Below are positions 1-9,600 of a stretch of DNA of 64,000 bases, piece by piece (position 1 is the first letter of the stretch; each line of letters starts with the position of its first letter). The position numbers were made by a program, and so were the translations under genes. Under the pieces are notes generated by a model, which saw only the letters and a list, made by a program, of their open reading frames with translations, did no database searches and was not told where the DNA came from. Origin of the DNA: Aureispira anguillae (lineage in GTDB: Bacteria; Bacteroidota; Bacteroidia; Chitinophagales; Saprospiraceae); assembly GCF_026000115.1 (NCBI RefSeq), contig NZ_AP026867.1, positions 4,521,716 to 4,585,715 on the forward strand, read 5' to 3'.

Positions 1-707
1 CAAGTAAAGGTACTGAAATCGTTGCTCCTGTTATTGCCATTGCTGGTGGTTTGGGTTGTTTTGAACCTCGAAAACCTCCTATTTCTAATATTGTAGACTT
101 TGAGGATAAAGGAGTAGAGTACATTATCAAAGAGCCTGAATTGTATCGTGACAAAAAAATTGTTATTGCAGGAGGTGGAGATTCTGCCCTAGATTGGACT
201 ATTTTCTTATCTGAGGTTGCCGCTGAGGTAACCATGGTGCACCGTCGCAAAAGCTTTAGAGGAGCGCTAGATTCTGTAGAAAAAGTAGAAGCACTGGCTG
301 CTGCTGGCAAAATAAAATTGTTGACAGAATCTCAAGTAGTTGGTCTAAATGGAAATGGGAAATTAAACGAAGTAACCATCAAACACAAGGTAGATGGTGA
401 ATTTTCTCAACCTGTCGATCACTTTATCCCTCTATTTGGGTTGAGTCCAAAATTAGGTCCTATTGCAGATTGGGGATTAAATATTAGTCGTTCTGCCATT
501 GAAGTCAATACCTTTGATTATAGTACAAACATCCCTGGTATTTATGCCATTGGTGATGTCAATACCTACCCTGGCAAATTAAAGTTAATTTTATGTGGTT
601 TCCATGAGGGAACTCTAATGGTACAATCTGCATTTAAGCACATTTATCCAGATAAAAAAGTTCAATTCAAATATACTACTGTTAATGGAGTGAATGGTTT
701 TGAATAA
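1..707 (+). CDS. Ferredoxin/thioredoxin-type NADP reductase, 3' part
   Basis: This is the C-terminal part of a TrxB-like flavoprotein, most like the ferredoxin-NADP reductase branch. The reading frame is open from base 3, so the gene starts before the window. The opening residues contain IAGGLGCFEPRKPP, which matches the family segment after the first FAD half. The NADPH-binding glycine motif GGGDSALD and the basic HRRKSFR segment that contacts the NADP phosphate follow. The C-terminal FAD motif is GIYAIGDVNTYPGKLKLILCGFHEG. There is no CxxC redox pair in the visible part, which favours the ferredoxin/flavodoxin reductase branch over thioredoxin reductase. The family moves electrons between NADPH and small iron-sulfur or flavin carriers in the cytoplasm. 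Confidence 0.88.
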   Translation, partial: SKGTEIVAPVIAIAGGLGCFEPRKPPISNIVDFEDKGVEYIIKEPELYRDKKIVIAGGGDSALDWTIFLSEVAAEVTMVHRRKSFRGALDSVEKVEALAAAGKIKLLTESQVVGLNGNGKLNEVTIKHKVDGEFSQPVDHFIPLFGLSPKLGPIADWGLNISRSAIEVNTFDYSTNIPGIYAIGDVNTYPGKLKLILCGFHEGTLMVQSAFKHIYPDKKVQFKYTTVNGVNGFE

Positions 708-737
708 ATCGTTCGATCTTTGTTTTATCGATTTTTT

Positions 738-776
738 AATTTTAGGCTTCAATAAATGCTATTGAAGCCTAAAATT
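738..776. terminator. Intrinsic terminator, both strands possible
   Basis: A 17-bp perfect stem (738-754 with 760-776) has a 5-nt loop. It is flanked by a T-run on the left and TTT on the right. It lies just after the reductase stop codon and before hscB, so it most likely ends the reductase transcript. Confidence 0.75.
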
Positions 777-807
777 TTGAGTTCTAATTGCACAAATTCG
801 TTATGCT

Positions 808-1326
808 ATGAATTATTTTGAGTTCTACGACCTGCCCATTTCTTTCAATTTAGATTCAGAGATCTTGCGTCGCCAATTTTTAAAATTTAGCAAAAAATAC
901 CACCCTGATTTTTACACCATGGAATCAGAAGCTAAACAAGCTGAAATTTTGGAATTATCAACGACCAATAATGAAGCTTACAAACTATTAAAAGATCAAG
1001 AGAAGAGAATCAAGTACATCTTGGAACTAAAAGGGCTTTTGGGCAAAGATATTAAGCCAGAATTGCCTCAGTCCTTCTTGATGGATATGATGGATATTAA
1101 TGAACAGGTGATGGAACTGCAATTCGAATACGACCCAACAAGTCATCAAGCTATCCAACAAGATATCGACCAAAAAGAACAGGAGCTATTAGCGGTTGTT
1201 CAACCTATCTTTGACCAATATGATGATCACCAAATAAATGCTGAAGAATTGGCAACCATTCGAGATTATTACTTGCAAAGTCGTTACCTAAAGCGACTCA
1301 AAGAAAACATGCAAAAAATTATTTGA
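808..1326 (+). CDS. hscB: Fe-S assembly co-chaperone HscB (J-domain)
   Basis: HscB is the J-domain co-chaperone that brings the iron-sulfur scaffold IscU to the Hsp70 HscA and stimulates its ATPase. The 172-aa product has the usual length. The J-domain occupies about residues 1-75, with the HPD motif inside KKYHPDFY at about residue 32 and the typical start NYFEFYDLP. The C-terminal part is a three-helix IscU-binding region containing the segment LPQSFLMDMMDINEQ. No isc genes are adjacent, so it stands alone here between two terminator-like hairpins. The ATG at 808 gives the canonical N-terminus. Confidence 0.93.
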   Translation: MNYFEFYDLPISFNLDSEILRRQFLKFSKKYHPDFYTMESEAKQAEILELSTTNNEAYKLLKDQEKRIKYILELKGLLGKDIKPELPQSFLMDMMDINEQVMELQFEYDPTSHQAIQQDIDQKEQELLAVVQPIFDQYDDHQINAEELATIRDYYLQSRYLKRLKENMQKII

Positions 1327-1344
1327 TACAAATCATGAATTATT

Positions 1345-1391
1345 ATACAATAAGTTGCTATTCAAAGTTACAAATTGACAACTTTTTGTAT
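1345..1391 (+). terminator. Hairpin after hscB
   Basis: Arms at 1345-1357 and 1379-1391 pair over 13 bp with one mismatch, around a 21-nt loop. The second arm contains TTTTT. It sits 20 bp after the hscB stop codon. It is a weak terminator candidate only. Confidence 0.4.
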
Positions 1392-1445
1392 ATTGAGTAA
1401 CACAGATTTTTAGTGTCCGTTCAACTCCCTAATAATATTTTTGTT

Positions 1446-1889
1446 ATGAAATATCTCAACTTCTCAAAACTGCACCTTATTCTTATTTCTTGCCTTCTAC
1501 TGAGCAGTTTTTTTTCTAGCTGTGGCGACAGTGAATTAACCAATTACAAAGAAAAAATCATTGGTGAATGGGAATTAAAAAATGTAGGCGATTTACAAGC
1601 CTCTTATAAAAACAAGCCCTTTTTGCTAAAAAACGCAACAATGTTATTCAACAAAAACGGAACACTTGAAACTCGTATGTTGAGTAGCCGAGATAAAAAA
1701 ACTTGGATTACCAATACGGGAACTTGGTCGGTCACGCAATCTAAAAACATCAATCAACTGGCTAGTGAAACACTAACACTCAAATCTGATGATGGACCTT
1801 TTCATGACGATGTTTCTATTGTCTTTACCGATGAGCGTACTTTTTATATCTCTCTGAATGAATTAGAATATCAATTTGTCAAAATATAA
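1446..1889 (+). CDS. Small lipoprotein, lipocalin-like
   Basis: The 147-aa product starts with a signal sequence (MKYLNFSKLHLILISCLLLSS) ending in a lipobox-like stretch SSFFSSC at about residue 29, so it is probably an outer-membrane or periplasmic lipoprotein. The mature part has the pattern GEWELKNV...LLFNKNGTLETR...GTWSVT, as in the lipocalin-like proteins common in Bacteroidota. A longer reading from the GTG at 1413 would put 11 residues before the signal peptide, so ATG 1446 is preferred. The ligand and role are unknown. Long spacers on both sides suggest a single-gene unit. Confidence 0.75.
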   Translation: MKYLNFSKLHLILISCLLLSSFFSSCGDSELTNYKEKIIGEWELKNVGDLQASYKNKPFLLKNATMLFNKNGTLETRMLSSRDKKTWITNTGTWSVTQSKNINQLASETLTLKSDDGPFHDDVSIVFTDERTFYISLNELEYQFVKI

Positions 1890-2389
1890 GCACTTATAAA
1901 TAACACCACTTAATAGGCTTATACAACCATTTACTCGTTGTCTAAGCCTTTTCTATGTAAGTCCAAAAATAAACTGTAATTTTAGACGCAAGATAAGTAA
2001 CTAAGCAGAATTGATGATGCGCTAAATCTACCAATATTTTTAGTAGTTAATAAGGCATGAACTCTAGTAAACTGAGCCATGCGAGCGCATAAGCGTTAGC
2101 GAACTAATGGGGAGGCTTATGCTACAAAAGCATAAAAGCTAAAGTCCGCACAGTTGTAACTGTAGCGACAACGAGCATTGATAATGCGATTAGATGCAAA
2201 AGGTTGCTTAAGTTTACAGGCATTCGTTTTGCTTCGTTACTTAACGCTTAAATATTGTTTGGTGTAACAAAGGTAAAATTGTTAACAATAGAGATAAAAT
2301 CTTACACCCTGATCGATATTAATACAACATTTTAAAGGAATGAATTTCCTTCTAGTTGCTATGCTAAAGTAGTTTTACAACTAAAAGGA
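1890..2389. other. 500-bp gene-free stretch with a chain of small hairpins
   Basis: No credible reading frame is present. From 2115 to 2187 three small stem-loops follow each other: 2115-2122 with 2130-2139, 2150-2155 with 2158-2163, and 2175-2179 with 2183-2187. AAGTAAC at 1995-2001 and GTTACTT at 2236-2242 could enclose the whole block as a long-range stem. This may be a structured RNA or a decayed repeat. A short segment near 2000-2040 resembles one at 6070-6110. I do not recognise a known RNA family. Confidence 0.35.
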
Positions 2390-5101
2390 ATGAACGAAAT
2401 TAAGGACACAATAATGCGCATAGGTATTTTTTTTGGAGGAACATCTAGAGAACGTGAAATTTCTTTTGCTGGCGGAAGAACAGTATACGACAATTTAAAT
2501 AAGAGTTTGTTCACTCCTGTTCCCATTTTTGTAGATAGTCTAGGGAATTTTATACGTTTAGATTGGCAGTTTTTATACAAAGGAACCATCAGAGATTTTT
2601 ACCCTCCTGTGGCTTACCTTCCTGCTTCCAAACACTCTTTTCAGGTTTATATTGAGAGTTTAGAACATCTAAAAGAGGAAGAATTAAAAGCGTTGATCGA
2701 ACAAGTCGGTTCTCCTGTCACCATCGATGAACTTCCGAACTTAATTGATTTTGCCTTTTTGGCTTTGCATGGAAATCTAGGTGAAGATGGTCAAATTCAA
2801 GGTCTATTAGAATGTTTACGTATTCCTTATTCGGGCTCAGGAATACGAGCCAGCAGCATTGGGATGGACAAATCTTACCAAAAGAAACTAATGGAAGCTG
2901 GCGGTTTTAATATGCCCAAAATGGAAATTATTAAACGAGCTCATTGGTTAAAAGGCTATTCCAATGATTGGAAAGAACAATTGGCAAAAAATATAGGCTT
3001 ACCGATGGTCGTTCGCCCTGCCAATCAAGGTTCTTCTATTGGAGTCAGTATCATTTATCAAATCGAAGATATTGAACCTGCTATCAATGCTGCCTTCTTT
3101 GTTGAGTCAATTGAGGCTTCTACTTGGCAGCTGTTTTCCTTAGACGAAAAATTAGATTTCTTACGCACCTTAACGGATATTCGTACAGGGATTGGATTTC
3201 CTTTACAAATTACAGAAACACAAGAAGTTTTATATCATCCTGCTACCTTACTTCGTTTCTTAGACGACTATTTTGTTGAACATGCCGAGGTGCATCTATC
3301 TGGGTATAATGCAGAACATACGGTTGTTGTTGAAGAATTTATTCATGGTAGAGAATTTTCTTGTGTCGTTATTCGTGGCGAACACAACGAGGCAATTGCC
3401 CTCCCTCCTACGGAAATTCTCAAAGGAAAAGAAATATTTGATTATCGCTCTAAATACCTAGCAGGGCTTTCTCGCAAACTTACTCCTATTGATTTGCCCG
3501 ATGAGCAAATTGAACGTATCCGTACAGAGTGTGAACAGCTTTTTGATTATTTGGAATTTAATACCTATGCTCGTATTGATGGTTTTATACAAGAAGATGG
3601 CAAGATATTTTTAAATGATCCCAATACTACTTCGGGGATGTTGCCTTCCTCTTTTTTCTTTCACCAAGCAGCAGAAATTGGACTAAATCCTTCTCAGTTT
3701 TTGACTTATATCATTCGCACTTCTCTTATTGAACGTTTGCAGACGAGTACCCAATTGGGATGGTATGAACCTTTGCTAAAAGAATTGGACACCAACCTTC
3801 AGGCTCAACAACAAAGCCTATCCAATAAACAGAAAATAGCTATATTTTTAGGCGGGTACTCTTCAGAGCGCCACATTTCTGTTGAGAGTGGTCGTAATAT
3901 TTATGAAAAATTAGCGAGTTCCGATCTTTATGAACCGATTCCTATTTTTGTTACGGGTAATTCTAAGGCTCACCAACTCTACCATATCCCAATTAACTTA
4001 TTGTTAAAAGATAATGCCGATGATATTCGAGATAAAATTGCGCATCATCAAGTACATCCCATTATCACAAATATCCAGCAGCAGTGCCAAGATATTATGA
4101 GTAGATATACTCAAGCTCCTCCTATTTTTGCTCCCAATCTAATCGATTATGATTGGCTAAAAGCAGAAGTTGACGGGGTCTTTATCGCCTTGCATGGTCG
4201 TCCTGGTGAAGATGGAGAGGTACAACAACAACTCCAACACTATAATATTCCATTTAATGGTTCTTTGGCCAGTTCTGCGCAAATCACCATCAATAAATAC
4301 GATACGCTTCAATTGCTCAAAAGTCATGGGTTGCCCGTGACCGATCAATTGCTTATCGCTAAAAAAGAATATGCTGATGATCCTTTAGCTACCCTTCAAA
4401 ATATTGAAAAAGTATTGGATTATCCCTTTATTGCCAAACCTGTTGATGACGGTTGTAGTTCGGCTGTTAAGATGATTAAAACGCCGCATCAACTTCATGC
4501 TTTCCTAAAGGCTTTGTTTAGAACAACTAAACAAGTTGACGAGGAACAAGCAACCATCTTAGGGTTAAAACCCAAAGAAGAATTTCCCCAAAAAGAAGTA
4601 GCTCTATTGGAGGCACTTATTACCCAGAAACAAGCGGCTCACTTTTTGGAAATCACAGGTGGTTTATTGACAAAATACAATGCTACAGGTGATTTAGAAT
4701 ATGAAATTTTTGAGCCTTCTGAAGCCTTGGCAACAGGAGAAGTATTGTCTCTAGAAGAAAAATTCTTGGCTGGCGAAGGGCAAAACATTACGCCTGCTCG
4801 ATTTGTTCCTGCTCACTTGCCTTTTTCGCATGAGCATATTTCCAAACAAGTGCGTGCAACCCTCCAAAAAGCAGCTCAAATTTTGAAAGTAACGGGCTAT
4901 GCTCGCATTGATGCTTTTGTAAGAATTTATGAAGATGGAACCGCTGAAACCTTAATTATTGAAGTAAATTCTCTGCCAGGTATGACTCCTGCTACTTGTA
5001 TTTTTCATCAATGTGCCATCAATGGGTACAAACCTTATGAGTTTATTCACCAAATTTTAAACTTTGGCAAACAAAGAACCAAACAAATTACCCAAGTATA
5101 A
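2390..5101 (+). CDS. ddl: Tandem fused D-alanine--D-alanine ligase (two complete copies)
   Basis: D-Ala-D-Ala ligase joins two D-alanines using ATP for peptidoglycan. The usual enzyme is about 310-370 aa; this one is 903 aa and contains two ATP-grasp ligases in a row. Copy 1 (about 9-450) shows FFGGTSREREIS, ALHGNLGEDG, RPANQGSSIGV and ARIDGF. Copy 2 (about 480-895) shows FLGGYSSERHIS, ALHGRPGEDG, KPVDDGCSSAV, ARIDAF and EVNSLPGMTPAT. In copy 1 the Mg-binding E-x-N-x-x-P-G-M motif reads D-P-N-T-T-S-G-M, with Glu changed to Asp and Pro to Ser, so that half may be weakened or altered. An internal ATG at 2414 is an alternative start. The PASTA protein gene follows after 43 bp, probably in one operon for cell-wall synthesis. 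Confidence 0.9.
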   Translation: MNEIKDTIMRIGIFFGGTSREREISFAGGRTVYDNLNKSLFTPVPIFVDSLGNFIRLDWQFLYKGTIRDFYPPVAYLPASKHSFQVYIESLEHLKEEELKALIEQVGSPVTIDELPNLIDFAFLALHGNLGEDGQIQGLLECLRIPYSGSGIRASSIGMDKSYQKKLMEAGGFNMPKMEIIKRAHWLKGYSNDWKEQLAKNIGLPMVVRPANQGSSIGVSIIYQIEDIEPAINAAFFVESIEASTWQLFSLDEKLDFLRTLTDIRTGIGFPLQITETQEVLYHPATLLRFLDDYFVEHAEVHLSGYNAEHTVVVEEFIHGREFSCVVIRGEHNEAIALPPTEILKGKEIFDYRSKYLAGLSRKLTPIDLPDEQIERIRTECEQLFDYLEFNTYARIDGFIQEDGKIFLNDPNTTSGMLPSSFFFHQAAEIGLNPSQFLTYIIRTSLIERLQTSTQLGWYEPLLKELDTNLQAQQQSLSNKQKIAIFLGGYSSERHISVESGRNIYEKLASSDLYEPIPIFVTGNSKAHQLYHIPINLLLKDNADDIRDKIAHHQVHPIITNIQQQCQDIMSRYTQAPPIFAPNLIDYDWLKAEVDGVFIALHGRPGEDGEVQQQLQHYNIPFNGSLASSAQITINKYDTLQLLKSHGLPVTDQLLIAKKEYADDPLATLQNIEKVLDYPFIAKPVDDGCSSAVKMIKTPHQLHAFLKALFRTTKQVDEEQATILGLKPKEEFPQKEVALLEALITQKQAAHFLEITGGLLTKYNATGDLEYEIFEPSEALATGEVLSLEEKFLAGEGQNITPARFVPAHLPFSHEHISKQVRATLQKAAQILKVTGYARIDAFVRIYEDGTAETLIIEVNSLPGMTPATCIFHQCAINGYKPYEFIHQILNFGKQRTKQITQV

Positions 5102-5144
5102 AACGTTCTATCCGTTAAATTACTAGAAATAAGATCAAACAATT

Positions 5145-6059
5145 ATGAGTAAAATACGCACCTTTTTTAGTGATTTGTGGTATATCCGCAAAACCATTCT
5201 TCTCAATTTGGTAGGGGGCATTGTATTAACATTAGTATTAATAAAGGTATTAATGTGGGCACTTAGCTTTTATACCCTACATGGTGAGTCCATAGAAGTC
5301 CCCGATTTGGTCAATATGAAATTGGAAGAGGCTGAAAAATTACTGGCAACTAGAAAACTTGATTTTGTTGTTAACGACTCCATTTGCAAAGGTGATGGGC
5401 TAGGTGGGCTTATCAAGGAGCAGAATCCTCGTCCTGCTTTCCGAGTAAAAGAAAGTAGAAAAATTTATTTGACCATTACAAGACATTCTGATTGTACCGT
5501 CAATTTATATTATAGACAAATCATTGGTCGCCCTAGAGAATACGTTGTCAAACAATTGGAGCGAAGCAATTTAAAAGTTGGAAAATTGACGTACCGTCCT
5601 GGTGGAAAGGCTGAAAATACAGTTGTAGAAGCTTCTATTAATGGGGTTCCCCTTTTTATTGAAGCCGATCCTCGTGCAGGTGAAAAACCGCCTAAAGAAC
5701 CTAAAAAGATTCCTCAAAATGCTGTCGTAGACCTAGTTCTGCTAGAAGGAATTGATGCTTTGCCCAAATATATTCCAAACTTGATTTGCGATACGTATGG
5801 TGCCGCAGAATTTGCTGTAAAAGGAAGCCAATTTAATATGGGAACCATCCATTTACAAGGTAATATTACAGATACCTTGGCGGCTTGGGTCTGGAAACAA
5901 AGCCCTCCAGCTGGTGCTAGTGCCACAATGGGATCAGGTATTGATTTGTGGTTAATGAACGAATTTCCTCCTGGCTGTGAAGAAGAAGATCCCTTGCCTT
6001 CAGATGAAGATGGCTCTATAGAAGATGGTTCTATCTATGAGGAAGAGGATGGATTTTAA
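5145..6059 (+). CDS. PASTA-domain membrane protein
   Basis: The 304-aa protein has a short cytoplasmic start, one membrane segment (about 18-44) and three PASTA-like repeats outside. The first starts at VPDLVNMKLEEAEKLL (about 52), the second at QIIGRPREYVVKQLE (about 125) and the third at IPNLICDTYGAAEFAV (about 213). It ends in an acidic tail. PASTA repeats bind peptidoglycan fragments, and single-pass PASTA proteins next to ddl recur in Bacteroidota. There is no kinase or transpeptidase domain, so it is a stand-alone sensor or scaffold. Position and spacing suggest co-transcription with the ligase and a role in wall synthesis; that role is inference. Confidence 0.85.
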   Translation: MSKIRTFFSDLWYIRKTILLNLVGGIVLTLVLIKVLMWALSFYTLHGESIEVPDLVNMKLEEAEKLLATRKLDFVVNDSICKGDGLGGLIKEQNPRPAFRVKESRKIYLTITRHSDCTVNLYYRQIIGRPREYVVKQLERSNLKVGKLTYRPGGKAENTVVEASINGVPLFIEADPRAGEKPPKEPKKIPQNAVVDLVLLEGIDALPKYIPNLICDTYGAAEFAVKGSQFNMGTIHLQGNITDTLAAWVWKQSPPAGASATMGSGIDLWLMNEFPPGCEEEDPLPSDEDGSIEDGSIYEEEDGF

Positions 6060-6155
6060 GCAATTACGCAGCATTGATTCTGCGTTAAATTTACCAAAAT
6101 TTTTGACGATGCTTTTTTGTGAACGATTACTTACATAGAAGTTGTTTAAAGTATT

Positions 6156-6187
6156 AAAAATGCGATTCTTTAGAGCATCGCATTTTT
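6156..6187. terminator. Bidirectional intrinsic terminator
   Basis: An 11-bp perfect stem (6156-6166 with 6177-6187) has A5 on the left and T5 on the right. It lies between the convergent PASTA gene and the small membrane-protein gene, and suits both strands. Confidence 0.8.
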
Positions 6188-6192
6188 AATTT

Positions 6193-6561
6193 TTAGTACA
6201 ATACAGTTGCTACCCCATAAACGCCTACGCTAAAAACTACTCCTGCCAGAGAACATAATAAAGACATATAAACAGGGAAAAGAAAGGCTAGTACCAAACA
6301 GGCTATTCCTGCTAACATTGCTACAATTCCTAAAAAAAACCAGGTCATTTCCCTCCCATCATTGGAGCGGAGTTCTCTCCATTTTTGTGCATACCTCTTC
6401 TTTTTCGCTTTCCGAATCTTTATTCTTTTCCTGCTTTTTTGCTCTTTTTTTAGTAAAACAGAAGCCGAAACACAGCTAGTTGTGTTCCCTTCCCATTTTA
6501 GCGCATTATGTGGCGCTACAAAAAATAAAAACAAGAGAATCATTGCTGTTAAATAGTTCAT
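6193..6561 (-). CDS. Small membrane protein of unknown function
   Basis: The 122-aa protein has a hydrophobic start (about 4-20), a very basic middle (KKEQKSRKRIKIRKAKKKR, about 38-56) and two closely spaced membrane helices at the end (about 72-96 and 98-120). This layout recurs in small Bacteroidota membrane proteins that lie beside secreted proteins. No catalytic motif is visible. It lies upstream of the giant surface-protein gene's 3' end on the same strand, separated by a hairpin. Function is unknown. Confidence 0.6.
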   Translation of the reverse strand: MNYLTAMILLFLFFVAPHNALKWEGNTTSCVSASVLLKKEQKSRKRIKIRKAKKKRYAQKWRELRSNDGREMTWFFLGIVAMLAGIACLVLAFLFPVYMSLLCSLAGVVFSVGVYGVATVLY

Positions 6562-6588
6562 CGTTAGATTTTGTTCTAGTTTAATAGA

Positions 6589-6620
6589 CCAACAGTTGCT
6601 TCTTGTTTAGCAACTGTTGG
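6589..6620 (-). terminator. Terminator-like hairpin at the end of the giant gene
   Basis: A 12-bp perfect stem (6589-6600 with 6609-6620) with an 8-nt loop lies 18 bp past the stop codon of the giant protein. There is no clear T-run on the minus strand, so termination may depend on other factors. Confidence 0.55.
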
Positions 6621-6637
6621 TTATTTAGCAATTGATA

Positions 6638-9600
6638 TTAATAGCCTTTTATCAATTTGTATTGCATCCTTTTTCCTTGAGTACTCAACTCAATAAAATA
6701 TACTCCTGCTGGCTCGTCCAATCTCATTTTATAAATAGCCTCATGGATTCGCTCTTTTTGATAAATGAGTTGCCCACTTACTCCAAAAACACTTAGGGTA
6801 ACATCGGTTAATGATCCCAAATCAATCGTCACGAAACCATTGGTTGGATTAGGGTAAATTAATACCTCATCAAACAAAGGATTTATCTTTTCTATCCCTA
6901 CTGATAAAATGCTAATACAAGCTGAAGTATCAACACAACCATTTTGGCTGATTTCAACAGCATAATTACCATTTTTTAGAGCCGTAAAAGTAGCCATCGT
7001 CGCCCCACTAATAGCGCTGTAACTGCTATCGCAATCTAACCATTGGTAAGTTGCTCCCACTGCATTGGCAATAATGCTAGGGTCTGTTGTTGTAAGGCTT
7101 GTATCTACTGTATGGATGGTCAAATTTAAGGTTACTATAGAATCGCAACCTGTTACGGCTCCTCCCACTATCGTATGTGTTGCCGTATTGTTACTACTTG
7201 TATAAGTATTCCCATCTAACCACGTATAGCTGAAACAAGCACTTTGCACATCTACCCCACTTACAGGACCTGTTATTGTCAAATTCAACGTCACTATAGA
7301 ATCACAACCATTATATGCGCCTCCTATTACCGTATGTGTTGCTGTATTATTGCTACTCGTATAGGTTACCCCATCTAGCCATGTATAACTTAAACAGGCG
7401 CTTTGTACATCTACCCCACTTGCGGGGCCTGTTATCGTCAAATTCAACGTCACTATAGAATCGCAGCCATTGTATGCGCCTCCTATTACTGTATGTGTTG
7501 CTGTATTATTGCTGCTCGTATAGGTTATTCCATCTAGCCATGTATAACTTAAACAGGCGCTTTGTACATCTACTCCACTTGCCGTGCCTATTATCGTTAA
7601 ATCCAACGTCACTATTGAATCGCAGCCATTGTATGCGCCTCCTACTATCGTATGCGTTGCTGTATTATTGCTACTTGTATAGGTTACCCCATCTAGCCAT
7701 GTATAGGTTCCACAAGCTACTTGGGTATCCACACTCGTAGCTATATTTTTTACGGTTAAATCCAACGTCACTATAGAATCGCAACCATTATATGCACCTC
7801 CTACTATCGTATGCGTTGCCGTATTGTTGCTACTCGTATAAGTAACTCCATCTAGCCACGTATAGGTTCCACAAGCTATCTGAGTATCGGTTCCTGTTAC
7901 TGTGTTATTTATTGTTAGATTCAAGGTCACTACTGAATCACAACCTGTTATTGCTCCTCCTACTATGGTATGCGTTGCCGTATTATTGCTGCTTGTATAG
8001 GTTATTCCATCCAACCACGTATAGGTTCCACAAGCTACCTGAGTATCGGTTCCTGTTACTGTATTATTTATTGTTAGATTCAAGGTTACTATTGAATCAC
8101 AGCCTGTTATTGCTCCTCCCACTATCGTGTGCGTTGCCGTATTGTTGCTACTTGTATAAGTAACTCCATCTAGCCACGTATAACTTAAACAGGCGCTTTG
8201 CACATCTACTCCACTTGACGTGCCTGTTATCGTTAAATTCAACGTCACTATAGAATCACAACCTGTTACGGCTCCTCCTACTATCGTATGCGTTGCCGTA
8301 TTGTTGCTACTTGTATAAGTAACTCCATCTAGCCACGTATAACTTAAGCAGGCACTTTGCACATCTACTCCACTTGACGTGCCTGTTATCGTTAAATCCA
8401 ATGTCACTATGGAATCACAGCCTGTTACGGCTCCTCCCACTATCGTATGCGTTGCTGTATTGTTGCTACTTGTATAGGTAACCCCATCTAACCACGTATA
8501 ACTTAAGCAGGCACTTTGCACATCTACTCCACTTGACGTGCCTGTTATCGTTAAATCCAATGTCACTATGGAATCACAGCCTGTTACGGCTCCTCCCACT
8601 ATCGTATGCGTTGCCGTATTATTGCTACTCGTATAAGTTATTCCATCCAACCACGTATAACTTAAGCAGGCACTTTGCACATCTACTCCACTTGACGTGC
8701 TATTTATCGTTAAATTCAAGGTCACTATGGAATCACAGCCTGTTACGGCTCCTCCCACTATCGTATACGTTGCCGTATTATTGCTACTCGTATAAGTTAT
8801 TCCATCCAACCATGTATAGCTTAAACAAGCTACTTGGGTATCTACTCCTGTTACTATACTATGAACTGTTAAATCCAAATTTACAATCGAATCACAACCA
8901 TTCAACGCACTAAGTGTATCTGAATAGATGCCAGTTGTATGGATTGTCTGCCCTCCAAAAGTAACGGTTTGTCCTTGACAGATTGATGTATACAGTGTTG
9001 TATCTATTGTAGGACAAGCTCCTTGTGTACAACAAGTAAAAGCCCGAATATTGTTAGCACAGTTTCCGCCACCCAACGCTCTAACTTGTATCTGTAGACA
9101 AGTATTGTTAACGATGTTGTTAATCACTAAGCTGCTGTCTTGAAGTAATGCACTATTCCACGTAACTCCTGAATCAATACTATATTCCCACCCCGTAGCC
9201 GCAGGAACACTTCCCCAAGCAAAAGCAACCTCTGTATAAGGATTGGTTGGTGTTGTACAACTAACCGTTGGTGCCTGAAGCCCCATTTCTACTGATACCT
9301 GTACAGAGTCTTCCAGTACACAAGAACCTATCGTAGCGTTTACTTTATAAGTAGTCGTGTAAGAAGGTGTAGCCATTGGAGTACTAGAGGTATCATTATC
9401 TAAACTTATGCTATTATTCCATAAATAAGTACTACCTCCACTAACATTTAGTTGTACACTATCGCCATAACAAATAGTTGTATCAGATAATGTGCTTAAA
9501 GCTTGTGGTTCTATATAAAATAAAGCATCACTCCAATCATAAATGGTCGAGTCATTGGCATCGCTAACGCTTACTAAAAATCCATTATTAAGGTTTATAT

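Noticed and set aside
2041-2220. RNase P or tmRNA in the ddl leader region
   Set aside because: An AAAGTCCG segment recalled RNase P, but the other conserved parts are missing, and no tmRNA ends are present.
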